This document shows, one piece after another, positions 15,743 through 23,806 of a stretch of DNA of 64,000 bases. Source of the stretch: JAKACA01 sp050008715 (GTDB lineage Bacteria; Actinomycetota; Acidimicrobiia; Acidimicrobiales; Bog-793). The DNA is taken from contig JBEKMC010000005.1 in the NCBI GenBank assembly GCA_050008715.1, forward strand, positions 1 through 64,000. The letters are read 5' to 3'. How positions within the stretch are numbered: the first letter of the stretch is position 1; every line of letters starts with the position of its first letter. The notes below the pieces were generated by a model, which saw nothing but the letters and a program-made list of their open reading frames with translations, ran no database searches and was not told the origin of the DNA. The position numbers and the translations under genes were made by a program.

Positions 15743-17715
15743 GCGGGCAGTCCCCCTGGGTCAGGATCAGCGGCTCTTGCGATGGTCTCAGCCGAGGGCA
15801 CGCTCGCCCCGACGGTCTCGATCGATCCGGACCCGAGGTCGGCTACAGGCGGAGCGCCAGGCTCGCTGTAGTGATACGGGTCGGCGAGGACGACCGGGAT
15901 GCGGTCGAAGTTGTGGGGAGGCACGGGGGTGGCCGTCTGCCACTCGAGGCCGAGCGAGTCCCAGGGGTTCGCCGACGCCAGCTTCGGGTCGATGAAGATC
16001 GACCAGACGAAGTTGGCGATGAAGATGAGGAACGAGGCCCCGAGCAGGAAGGCGCCGACGGACGAGATGTCGTTGAGCGTCTGCAGGTTGGAGGCGTACT
16101 CGAAGACCCGGCGAGGCTGGCCGAGCAGGCCGACGAGGAAGAGCGGGAAGAACGTCACGTTGAAGAAGACGAACATCGTCCAGAAGTGCCACTGGCCGAG
16201 CTTCTTGCTGAGCGTCTTCCCGGTCATCTTCGGCAACCAGAAGTAGAGGCCGCCGAAGAAGGCGAACACGAGGCCGCCCATGATCGTGTAATGGAAGTGC
16301 GCCATCACGAAGAAGCTCCCGTGCACGGTGACGTCGACGGGCACGTCGGAGAGGAACACGCCCGTCACACCGCCGATGAGGAAGTTGAAGTACATCCCCA
16401 TGGCGAACAACATCGGCACCTCGAACCGTATCTTTGCTTTCCACAAGGTCCCCAGGCCCACGAGGAAGATGAATCCCGTCGGTATCGAGATCAGCTCAGT
16501 CGTCAGCATGAAGAGTGGGCGCATGTCCGGGTTGATGCCGCTCTGGAACAGGTGGTGCTGCCACACGAAGAAGGACAGCAAGGCGACGCCGATCATGCCG
16601 GCGGCGGCGACGCGGTAGGCGAACAAGGGTTTGCGCGTGAACACCGGGAGGATCTCACCGACGATGCCGAAGCCCGGCAACGCCATGATGTAGACCTCCG
16701 GATGGCCGAAGAACCAGAACAGGTTCTGCCAGAGGAACGAGCTGCCACCGTGCTCGTTCACGTAGAACGCCGTCTGTACCGTCCGGTCGAGAATGCCGAG
16801 CAGGCCCGCCACGACAAGGGTCGGAGTTGCGAGCACGAGCAAGGCCGCGGTGGCGAGCACGGACCACACGAAGATCGGGATGCGTCCCCACGTCATGCCT
16901 GGCGCGCGGTAGTTGATGATCGTCGCGGCCAAGTTGAAGCCGGCGGTGATCATCCCGAGCCCGATCACCGCGAATCCGACGAGGTAGGAGTCCATCCCCA
17001 GCCCGGCCTGGGTCTGCAGCGAGGCGTAGCCGGTCCATCCGGTCGGGAACCCGCCCAAGGGGAGGGCGGAGAGGATGACGAGGTAGCCGGCGGCGAAGGT
17101 CCAGAGCGAGAAGGCCTCGACGCGGGGGAAGGCCATCTTCCGGGAGCCGATCATCAGCGGTATCAGCCAGTTGCCGAGCGGCCCGATGACGATGGACGAC
17201 GCCATCATCATCATGATCGTCCCGTGCTCGCCGACCGTCGAGATGTACTGCCCCGGCCCGAAGACGTGGCTCGTGGGGCTCAACAGCTCGGTGCGGATAC
17301 CCATGGCGAGGATGCCGCCCGTGAAGAAGAACAGCAGCACCACGATCGTGTACTGCAGTCCGACGACCTTGTGGTCGAGCGTCGGGCGGAAGTAACGGGT
17401 CCAGCTGTGTGACGGGAGCTGAGGCAACGGCTCACGCCCGATCAGCTTGGCTGCCGGGTAGTTGAACATGCCGGCACCGGCGAGCCACCCGACAACGCCG
17501 ATCGACAGGCCGAGCACGATCGCCACGTTGTTCTGACCGTTGTCCTGCACAACTGTCTGGTTGGCGGCGATGATGTTGCCGAAGAGATGGCCGAGGGCAT
17601 AACCACCGACCGCTCCTGCGAGCGCCCACACGGCGTTCGGGCTGAAGAACCCGGCCGTCGGTCGTAGGCGCTCCTCAGGCGGCGAGTCGATGATCGCTTG
17701 CGTATCTACGCTCAT
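15739..17715 (-). CDS. ctaD: Cytochrome c oxidase subunit I with N-terminal extension
   Basis: 658-aa catalytic subunit of the haem-copper oxidase, which reduces O2 to water and pumps protons. GEHGTIMM supplies a haem a His, GHPEVYIMALPGFGIVGE holds the CuB His and the cross-linked Tyr, and WQHHLFQSG is the CuB His pair. AHFHYTIMGG contains the haem a3 and haem a histidines. Canonical sequence begins only at LDHKVVGLQYT, near residue 113. The first 112 residues add two extra hydrophobic stretches (about 27-50 and 64-85) that most subunit I proteins lack. It follows ctaC by 36 bp and overlaps ctaE. Family and function are certain; the role of the extension is unknown. Confidence 0.97.
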   Translation of the reverse strand: MSVDTQAIIDSPPEERLRPTAGFFSPNAVWALAGAVGGYALGHLFGNIIAANQTVVQDNGQNNVAIVLGLSIGVVGWLAGAGMFNYPAAKLIGREPLPQLPSHSWTRYFRPTLDHKVVGLQYTIVVLLFFFTGGILAMGIRTELLSPTSHVFGPGQYISTVGEHGTIMMMMASSIVIGPLGNWLIPLMIGSRKMAFPRVEAFSLWTFAAGYLVILSALPLGGFPTGWTGYASLQTQAGLGMDSYLVGFAVIGLGMITAGFNLAATIINYRAPGMTWGRIPIFVWSVLATAALLVLATPTLVVAGLLGILDRTVQTAFYVNEHGGSSFLWQNLFWFFGHPEVYIMALPGFGIVGEILPVFTRKPLFAYRVAAAGMIGVALLSFFVWQHHLFQSGINPDMRPLFMLTTELISIPTGFIFLVGLGTLWKAKIRFEVPMLFAMGMYFNFLIGGVTGVFLSDVPVDVTVHGSFFVMAHFHYTIMGGLVFAFFGGLYFWLPKMTGKTLSKKLGQWHFWTMFVFFNVTFFPLFLVGLLGQPRRVFEYASNLQTLNDISSVGAFLLGASFLIFIANFVWSIFIDPKLASANPWDSLGLEWQTATPVPPHNFDRIPVVLADPYHYSEPGAPPVADLGSGSIETVGASVPSAETIARAADPDPGGLPA

Positions 17716-17751
17716 GAAGTTGTACCCAATCGTCCGGCGTGATGAGGGAAC

Positions 17752-18702
17752 TTAAGAGTTCGGCTTGGTTGCGCCGTATGTCTCGACGCTGCTGTACGGG
17801 TCCTTCGTGTCGGGGTAGAACCCACCGTCGGAACCGTTGGCGTCCGGCGTGTAGGTGTAGGCGAACGCCGGCAGCGTGGCGGTCAAGGGAGCCAACTGCG
17901 TCTCGGTCGTCTTCGCCCATTGCTCGAAGGCCGATTTGCTCACGACCTTCCCATAGTCGTACATCGCCCCGTGCCACAGCCCGCACAGCTCGTCACACCG
18001 AACGGTGAAGACGCCGAGCTGCTTGGTCGTCGTGAAGGCGACGTTGTCCGATCCCGGGTTGGCGTCGGCCTTGACACCGATCTGGTAGGCCCAGAAGTCG
18101 TGGATCACGTCGAGCGACGTCACGTGGAATTCGATCGTGGTGTCGTCGGGCAACATCAGGTTCGGCGTCTCGAAATTGCCGAACGTGGGGTACCGGTAGG
18201 TGAAACGCCACTGCTGGGCGATCACCTGCACCGGCAGGATCGTCGCCGACGACGGCGTCCAGAGAGGCGACGGCCCCTGCCCTCCGCCGGATCCGGTCGT
18301 GACCGCAAGCTCGACAGTACCGAAGACGAAGAGCGACAGGACGACGACGGTGGTGGTTGCGATCCAGATGATCTGGACACGCAAGTTGCCTCGAGCCGCC
18401 GGCCCACCGACCGGCTCGGGCACTCCGGGCCTCGTCGAGCGCCACATGACGATCGCGTAGAGCATGTAGACCCAGACACCGATAAGGACGGGCAGGGCGA
18501 TGAGCAACAGGACCGTGAAGTCGACGGAGTCCGAGGTGGCCGTGTCCGACATGCGGCCCGGCGGGACATGCGGACCGACCAGGAAGGCGAACAGCACGTC
18601 CGCCACGACGGACAACACGATCCAGATCGTGAGGATCCGCCGGAAGTGGTGTGGCTCGGCCGATCCCTCCGGGGCAGCCACGCTGTCCGCGACGGCGCTC
18701 AT
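17752..18702 (-). CDS. ctaC: Cytochrome c oxidase subunit II (CuA subunit)
   Basis: 316-aa subunit that accepts electrons from cytochrome c through the binuclear CuA centre. Two N-terminal membrane helices (at about residues 25-46 and 64-86) precede an outer cupredoxin domain. The CuA set is present: His in DVIHDFW, then Cys236, Cys240, His244 and Met247 in CDELCGLWHGAM. Glu238 between the cysteines is conserved as well. No C-terminal cytochrome c domain is fused; instead the tail ends in a Tyr/Pro/Ser-rich stretch. The start at ATG 18702 overlaps the cupredoxin gene stop (ATGA). Longer readings upstream run through that gene and are rejected. Confidence 0.95.
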   Translation of the reverse strand: MSAVADSVAAPEGSAEPHHFRRILTIWIVLSVVADVLFAFLVGPHVPPGRMSDTATSDSVDFTVLLLIALPVLIGVWVYMLYAIVMWRSTRPGVPEPVGGPAARGNLRVQIIWIATTTVVVLSLFVFGTVELAVTTGSGGGQGPSPLWTPSSATILPVQVIAQQWRFTYRYPTFGNFETPNLMLPDDTTIEFHVTSLDVIHDFWAYQIGVKADANPGSDNVAFTTTKQLGVFTVRCDELCGLWHGAMYDYGKVVSKSAFEQWAKTTETQLAPLTATLPAFAYTYTPDANGSDGGFYPDTKDPYSSVETYGATKPNS

Positions 18703-19379
18703 GACACCACCTTGAGGAAGCCGTCCATGTATCCGACCGACTGCATCGGGCCTCCGTTGCCGTAGAGGTACCCGAGCCCGCAGGGCACGAAGCACTGCCA
18801 GGGATACTCGCCGGGTCCGGGAGTGACGAACGAGAACGTGATGACGTTGTGGGCCAGGTTGGTGGTGCAAGGCGCCGAGTTGCAGAAGTTCGACGCACTG
18901 CCGTTGACGCCGGACAACGGGACGTTGATCCCGAGCGTCGGGATCGTGAAGGTGTGGGCGACACCGTTGCCGTTGTTGGAGTTGATCAACGAAGTCGACT
19001 TGCCGTTCAGCGACATCACACCTCCGCTGGTGCCCTGTACCAACCCCATCAGCTGGTTACGGAGCGGACTGCCCGAGTCGTACTCGTCGATCGTGACGTT
19101 GATCGTCGTGTTGGCGGGCAGGTCCCACAGCGTCGTGTGCACCCACTGGCCGCTCGCCGGATCCTTGGTCAGGTAGGAGACCCACGTCGGGTGGGCGCCG
19201 AACCCGATGGCCCCGACGGTCTGCAGCGTCATGTCGACCGGCTGGCCGGCCTGGTGACCGGAGGTGAAGTCGATCGTGGGCGGTGACGAGCGCAGGAAGG
19301 CCGCTGCCAGAAACACGATGAGCGCGACGCCGATGCCCACGATCACGGCTGCGATCCCCAGCCTTCCCGAACGAGACAA
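18699..19379 (-). CDS. Membrane-anchored cupredoxin-like protein, first gene of oxidase operon
   Basis: 226 aa. One N-terminal membrane anchor (at about residues 8-29) is followed by an outer beta-rich domain with Gly, Asn, Ser and Thr abundant. VAHTFTIPTLGINVPL and the late ITFSFVTPGPGEYPWQCFVPCG resemble the His loop and the Cys loop of type 1 copper proteins and of subunit II. The arrangement C-x3-C without the following His-x2-Met differs from CuA. A Met lies further on (GGPMQSVGYM). It could carry electrons to subunit II or shuttle copper. Translation is coupled to ctaC. It is preceded by the best promoter candidate in the block. The cupredoxin call is by motif; metal binding is inferred. 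Confidence 0.75.
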   Translation of the reverse strand: MSRSGRLGIAAVIVGIGVALIVFLAAAFLRSSPPTIDFTSGHQAGQPVDMTLQTVGAIGFGAHPTWVSYLTKDPASGQWVHTTLWDLPANTTINVTIDEYDSGSPLRNQLMGLVQGTSGGVMSLNGKSTSLINSNNGNGVAHTFTIPTLGINVPLSGVNGSASNFCNSAPCTTNLAHNVITFSFVTPGPGEYPWQCFVPCGLGYLYGNGGPMQSVGYMDGFLKVVS

Positions 19380-19509
19380 CGCGCCCTCCCCCTCTCGCCG
19401 GGATCGCGCGGCCCGCCGTCCGGCCGACCCTCGGGAGGATCTACCGCACCGACGACCTGAGCTGCCCCCCGGTCGCTTCCAGCTCCGTCACCATGACTTC
19501 GCCGAGGTC

Positions 19510-19538
19510 ACCCTATTGGCCTTTGACCAGCCGGTCAA
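19510..19538 (-). promoter_or_regulatory. Candidate promoter of the oxidase structural genes with -35 palindrome
   Basis: On the minus strand TTGACC (19538-19533), a 17-bp spacer and TAGGGT (19515-19510) form a good housekeeping-type promoter about 130 bp before the cupredoxin start. The -35 box is half of a perfect inverted repeat, TTGACC-N4-GGTCAA (19523-19538), a likely operator for a dimeric regulator. The surrounding DNA is locally AT-richer than the coding sequence around it. Read by eye only. Confidence 0.5.
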
Positions 19539-19575
19539 TGCTATTTACCAAATCTTGGGCTACGGCACGAGGCGA

Positions 19576-20475
19576 TCACGCCGGAGGGCGGAAGTCCTCG
19601 AGCGGCATGGCGGTCCTGCCGCGCATGATTCGCTCGGCCAAGCTCGAGATGCCCCCGTCCTCGGCAACGGCTCGCCTGATGACGACGACGAGGGCAGGCA
19701 CCGCCCAGAAGTCGCCGCACACCCACAAGATGGCCGCACCGATCTGCTGGTCGGCAAACGGGGCCATCGAGACGCCCGCGACGTGGGCGTAGACGTTGTA
19801 CCAGGAGCCCGTCGCAAAGATGCTGAGCGACATGGCCAGCACGAACATGATGACGTTCGTCGAGACGATCGCGCCGATCTGCCAGGCCGTCGAGGCCTTC
19901 ACCTTGAACGGGAAGGACGGGATGATCTGCAGCCAGAAGAGCACACCGGTCACGAAGAAGCTGGAGTGCATCAGCCAGATGTGCACGCTCTGGTTCCGCT
20001 CCGCCAGGTCGAAGAGTGCCGGCACGTGCCAGACGACCATGGCGATGTTGAACAGCGCGAGTGCGGTCCACCGGTTCGAGAGAGCGCGTCCGGCCGCACG
20101 CAGGAAGCGGGCGTTGCGCCCGAGGAGCAACGCTCGCCCGACACGCCGGCGTGGGCCAACGGGCAGGGCGAACAGGAACGGCAACCACGGGGCTCCTGCG
20201 ACGACGAGGATCGGGGCGAAGAAGCCGATGAGGATGTGCTCGACCATGTGCACGAAGAAGTAGTCGCTCGCGTAGTAGTCGATCGGCGACACCACGGCGA
20301 CGAGCAGGACGGCGAGGCCCGCGTAGAACTCGAGTGCCCGCTTCCTCCGCTGCCGGGTCCGTCGCGGATCCGACCGCCGCTGCAGGTGGGCCAGCCCGAT
20401 CTCGTGAACGATCACGATGACTGCGACGACGACGATGAACGGGTCGAAGCTCCAATGGTCGACGACGTAGCTCAT
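19576..20475 (-). CDS. ctaG: CtaG (caa3-type) cytochrome oxidase assembly protein, copy 2
   Basis: 299-aa polytopic membrane protein, seven predicted helices. Family motifs are strong: FYAGLAVLLVAVVSPID, FFVHMVEHILIGFFAPILVV with conserved His residues, GAPW, then VWHVPALFDLA and WLMHSSFFVTGVLFW. These His/Met positions are thought to handle copper during oxidase assembly. The start ATG 20475 overlaps the lipoprotein stop (ATGA). It is third in a unit with the SCO fusion and the lipoprotein, upstream of the oxidase promoter. This copy is the closer match to the family; the one at 14.0 kb is more diverged. Confidence 0.9.
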   Translation of the reverse strand: MSYVVDHWSFDPFIVVVAVIVIVHEIGLAHLQRRSDPRRTRQRRKRALEFYAGLAVLLVAVVSPIDYYASDYFFVHMVEHILIGFFAPILVVAGAPWLPFLFALPVGPRRRVGRALLLGRNARFLRAAGRALSNRWTALALFNIAMVVWHVPALFDLAERNQSVHIWLMHSSFFVTGVLFWLQIIPSFPFKVKASTAWQIGAIVSTNVIMFVLAMSLSIFATGSWYNVYAHVAGVSMAPFADQQIGAAILWVCGDFWAVPALVVVIRRAVAEDGGISSLAERIMRGRTAMPLEDFRPPA

Positions 20476-21680
20476 GAAGACGAGCCGAAGGGAACTGGGA
20501 CCCTCATCGCCTGCAGTTTGCCCCAGGCGCCGGTGGCGGCGCTCCACCGCCAGTCGATGAAGGTCGAGGCGCCCGTCACCGCCAGGGCGTCGACGACGGC
20601 ACCGGCTTCGATGGACACGGTCGTCGTTCCCGGCGGCAGGCCCGCCAGCGGCCGCCACTGCCCGTGCGGCACGACGGTCTCGAGCTCGAGCGACCCGCCG
20701 GCCCTGCGGACCACGACGAACACCTCTCCGTCACCGGTGATGCCGGAGGACACAATGCCGGCGCCGGCGAAATCGAGCGGCGGGGAAAGCGCCCACGACG
20801 CGCCCGAACGCCAAGCAGCGACCACGTCGGTCGCTGCTCCTCGTCCGACCCCAACCAAGGCGGCGGCGCCGGAGGTGCCGTGGCCGGCGCCCCAGAGGCG
20901 GAGCACACCGGCCGGTTGAAGAGCCAGGGATCCGGTGAGTCGGGGACCAACCAGCGCCCAGCCACCGGCCGTCGCCGCGAACACGCCGACCAGGCCAGGT
21001 TTGCTGCAGTCGGCCCCGACGAGCTCGGTACCGTCGCTGGAGAAGGCCACCGAGGTCAGGGAGCTGACTTGACATGACGAAGCCCCGCTCGAGCTCTCGA
21101 GGGCGCTTTGCGCCACCAGATCCGTCCAGCTCAGGATGCTTCCAGAACTCTCGACGACCTCGGCACCTTGCCCAGAGTGCGCCCGCAGGACGGCCGCGAG
21201 CCCCCCACGGACCGAGCTGGCAAGGGCATCCGGACCTGCGGCCAGCGCGCCCGGCACGATCCCCTGTGCCCACGTGCCCTTCGTCGTGTTGCGTTGTGCG
21301 AGCGGCGAGTAAGTGAGCAGGTTGGTTGGCTCGATACCCGCCGTGAGCAGGTCGCCGGCGGCCGCGATCGTCAGGCCGCCGTTGAGGGCGACACCCGGAG
21401 GCGTCACGAGCGACCAACGCGTGCTCGCCAGCGGTCGGAAGAACAGCTCCCAGAACGTGTTCGCCGGCTGCCCGAGGATCCCCATCGGGAGCACCGCCCA
21501 GGTGCCCGACGACGTCACGAGCGTGCTGTTGAACGGGATGCTTGTCGCCACGACGCCGGTCCTCGGCGACGCCGGCGGCGGAGCGGCCTTCGAGCACGAT
21601 GCGAGCAGGGCGACGGTGACCAGGGCGAGCATCAGCGAGGCGACGGCCGGAGGAGTCGACCGCCGGGTCCTTCGCTTCAT
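20472..21680 (-). CDS. Lipoprotein with beta-propeller-like body
   Basis: 402 aa. The signal peptide ends in the lipobox LLASCSK, so it is lipid-anchored outside the membrane. The rest is rich in short beta-strand repeats with Gly, Ser and Trp (GTWAVLPMG, GWALVGPR, GQWRPLAGLPPG), suggesting a propeller fold, but no catalytic motif is recognised. Two Cys (SSCQVSS and VGADCSK) may pair. It lies between a SCO fusion protein and CtaG with ATGA overlaps at both ends, so it is almost certainly part of an oxidase assembly or copper-handling unit. Its exact job is unknown. Confidence 0.72.
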   Translation of the reverse strand: MKRRTRRSTPPAVASLMLALVTVALLASCSKAAPPPASPRTGVVATSIPFNSTLVTSSGTWAVLPMGILGQPANTFWELFFRPLASTRWSLVTPPGVALNGGLTIAAAGDLLTAGIEPTNLLTYSPLAQRNTTKGTWAQGIVPGALAAGPDALASSVRGGLAAVLRAHSGQGAEVVESSGSILSWTDLVAQSALESSSGASSCQVSSLTSVAFSSDGTELVGADCSKPGLVGVFAATAGGWALVGPRLTGSLALQPAGVLRLWGAGHGTSGAAALVGVGRGAATDVVAAWRSGASWALSPPLDFAGAGIVSSGITGDGEVFVVVRRAGGSLELETVVPHGQWRPLAGLPPGTTTVSIEAGAVVDALAVTGASTFIDWRWSAATGAWGKLQAMRVPVPFGSSS

Positions 21681-23539
21681 GAACCCATGATGCGCTTCAT
21701 CTGCTCAGACAAAAGGGTGGCGAACGAAGAGCGGGAGGCGGAACCGACGCCCGTGTCGGTGCTGAGCACCTCGCGCATCTGCCCGGACGCATCGATGATG
21801 TAGGCGATGTCGCTGTGGGCGACCATGGCGCCGGCTCCCGGCACCGCCACCTGGACCGCATAGTCGTCCCAGATGCGGCTCAGGGCGGCGGTCGTCCCGG
21901 TCAGGTACAGCCAATTGCTGAGGTGCTCGAGGCCCTCCTGCCGGTCGAAGGCCACCGTGAAGGCCGTGGCCCGGTAGATCGGGTTGGCGACGACCGCGAC
22001 GAAGACCGTGCGGCTGGCGGCCGAGCCCAGCATCGAGTCCGCCTCCTTGAACTCCTGCGCGATCAGCGGGCAGTCCGACGTGCACACGGGATCGAGGAAG
22101 GTCAGTGCGACGGTCCTGCCACGGAGGCCGGCGAGCGAGACCGCCTGCCCGCTCTGGTCGACGAGCTGGAAACCTGGCGCCGGCAAGTCGACCACGTTCG
22201 GGTTGCCGTCGACGGCGAGGGCGAGAATTGGATCGGCGTTCGGGTTGGCGGAGGCAGCCGCCATCGGAGCCGCCCCGAGCACGAGCAGTGCCAGCGCCCC
22301 GACCGACGCCGCCACCCGAAGTACATAGGAGGGCCGGACGCCGGCGGGCACTCGTATCCGATCGCGCCAGCTCGCGCGAGCGACCGGCTCCGTGGAGAGA
22401 ACCACCTCCGGCTCGGCCACGGCCGGCGCCGTCACCGCGACCGGTACCCGCACGAGCGCGACGTACCCACTGACGAGAACGAGCATCATCGGCAGCATGC
22501 TGTTGGGGTCGGTCCCCACACCACCGAGGAACCCGAGATCCTCGACCAGCACCCAATCCGCCAGCCCGAGGATCACTGCAGCGATGACCGCAAATCGAGC
22601 CAGGTCCGGTCGACCCGTGGAGAGGACGAGGCCCATGGACGCCAACACGGCGACCACGAAGAGGTTGACCGCCCAGCCGTGAGCCGCGTCGAGCGAGCCG
22701 AACGACCCGAGCACGGAGGACATCGTGTGCGGCTGTGAGGTGAGCGCCATCTGGCGGACCATCCCGAGCAGCGCGCCCGAATGCCCGTTACCGGCCGCCC
22801 CGCGCCAGAAACCACGATCCGGCCATGCCTGAAGGACCGCCATCCCGGCGAAGAAGACCCCGAAGGCTCGCAGCAGCCGGCGACCAAGGGCGGGCGACGC
22901 CCAGGCTCGTTCGGGCAGTGCCAGCAGTGCCCCCGCCAAGCAATAGAAGAGTGCAGCACCCGGTGCCCCGAACAGCCAGGACAGCCCGGGCGCAAAGATG
23001 CCCCCGAAGGCTTCCCCGAAGACCCACACCACGAGCCCCCAGCCGAGCGAGGCCGCTCCGGCGAAGCGCGTCCAGCGACCGCGCGGGGCGACGAGCAGCA
23101 GGACGCCGAGGGCGATCTGGATCCACACGGTAGAGACGGCTGCCTCGACGGGGTGGTTCGTCCAGGTGGTCACGCCGAAGTTCACAAGATGCTGCACCCA
23201 GGACGGCGACGTGGCAGACGCCGGCTGGAGGACGCTCGAAGGCAGCCCGAGGGGCATGTCAGGCTGGATCTGTAGGACACCGTCCACGATCCAGAGCACG
23301 GCGAAGCCGATCCGCAAGACCCGCCGTGCAAGCGGTTCGGGATCGCTGGGCGGCACGTCCACCGGCTCGGCGTCGCCGTCGAGCAGGCGCCGGATTTGCG
23401 TCATCCGCACGACGCTCGATCCGAGGAGGAACACGCTGAGAACCACGCCGACGACAAGGAGTTGGTGCATCAGCAAGGAGTGGAAGGCCGCGATCACGAC
23501 GGGATTGTTCGCCTGAAGGTGGCGCCCCATCCCTGTCAC
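21677..23539 (-). CDS. SCO/SenC copper chaperone fused to a polytopic membrane domain
   Basis: 620 aa. Residues 1 to about 395 are membrane-embedded with about nine or ten hydrophobic segments (for example MHQLLVVGVVLSVFLLGSSV and ASLGWGLVVWVFGEAFGGIF); no family is recognised with certainty, though some helices recall DoxX-like proteins. A cytoplasmic linker and a further membrane segment (near VLRVAASVGALALLVLGAAP) precede a C-terminal SCO domain. That domain starts near residue 455 and has Cys486 and Cys490 (CTSDC) and a later His in VAHSDI. So the copper site is complete. It starts at GTG 23539 after AGGAGG about 15 bp upstream. Shared operon with lipoprotein and CtaG. Confidence 0.82.
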   Translation of the reverse strand: MTGMGRHLQANNPVVIAAFHSLLMHQLLVVGVVLSVFLLGSSVVRMTQIRRLLDGDAEPVDVPPSDPEPLARRVLRIGFAVLWIVDGVLQIQPDMPLGLPSSVLQPASATSPSWVQHLVNFGVTTWTNHPVEAAVSTVWIQIALGVLLLVAPRGRWTRFAGAASLGWGLVVWVFGEAFGGIFAPGLSWLFGAPGAALFYCLAGALLALPERAWASPALGRRLLRAFGVFFAGMAVLQAWPDRGFWRGAAGNGHSGALLGMVRQMALTSQPHTMSSVLGSFGSLDAAHGWAVNLFVVAVLASMGLVLSTGRPDLARFAVIAAVILGLADWVLVEDLGFLGGVGTDPNSMLPMMLVLVSGYVALVRVPVAVTAPAVAEPEVVLSTEPVARASWRDRIRVPAGVRPSYVLRVAASVGALALLVLGAAPMAAASANPNADPILALAVDGNPNVVDLPAPGFQLVDQSGQAVSLAGLRGRTVALTFLDPVCTSDCPLIAQEFKEADSMLGSAASRTVFVAVVANPIYRATAFTVAFDRQEGLEHLSNWLYLTGTTAALSRIWDDYAVQVAVPGAGAMVAHSDIAYIIDASGQMREVLSTDTGVGSASRSSFATLLSEQMKRIMGS

Positions 23540-23806
23540 GTGATCCTCGCCTCCTTTTCACTGCCTGCTGGTCAGTGTCGCAGCGCCGGCGGCGATCATC
23601 GCACAAGAAATTGTTCGCAATCACGCACCACCCGAAGCGTCCCGGGGCCTCATGGTCCAGGTCGGAAGCGCCGATACATTCTGTATGAGATGCAACGTTC
23701 GCGCCCTGCGCACCTCCACGCGCCAGCGGCGCATCGACGTCACGCCTCGAGAGCGCACCGACGTCGCCCGACCGGGGCGCGGGTCGACACCGCCTGTCCA
23801 GCTGAG

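Noticed and set aside
15871..17412. 513-residue open frame on the plus strand
   Set aside because: Fully antisense to ctaD, with Glu/Arg/His-rich low-complexity content typical of the reverse frame of a GC-rich gene; no ribosome site or motif.
19264..20919. 551-residue open frame on the plus strand
   Set aside because: Antisense to the second ctaG and the lipoprotein gene, which have clear motifs and ATGA couplings.
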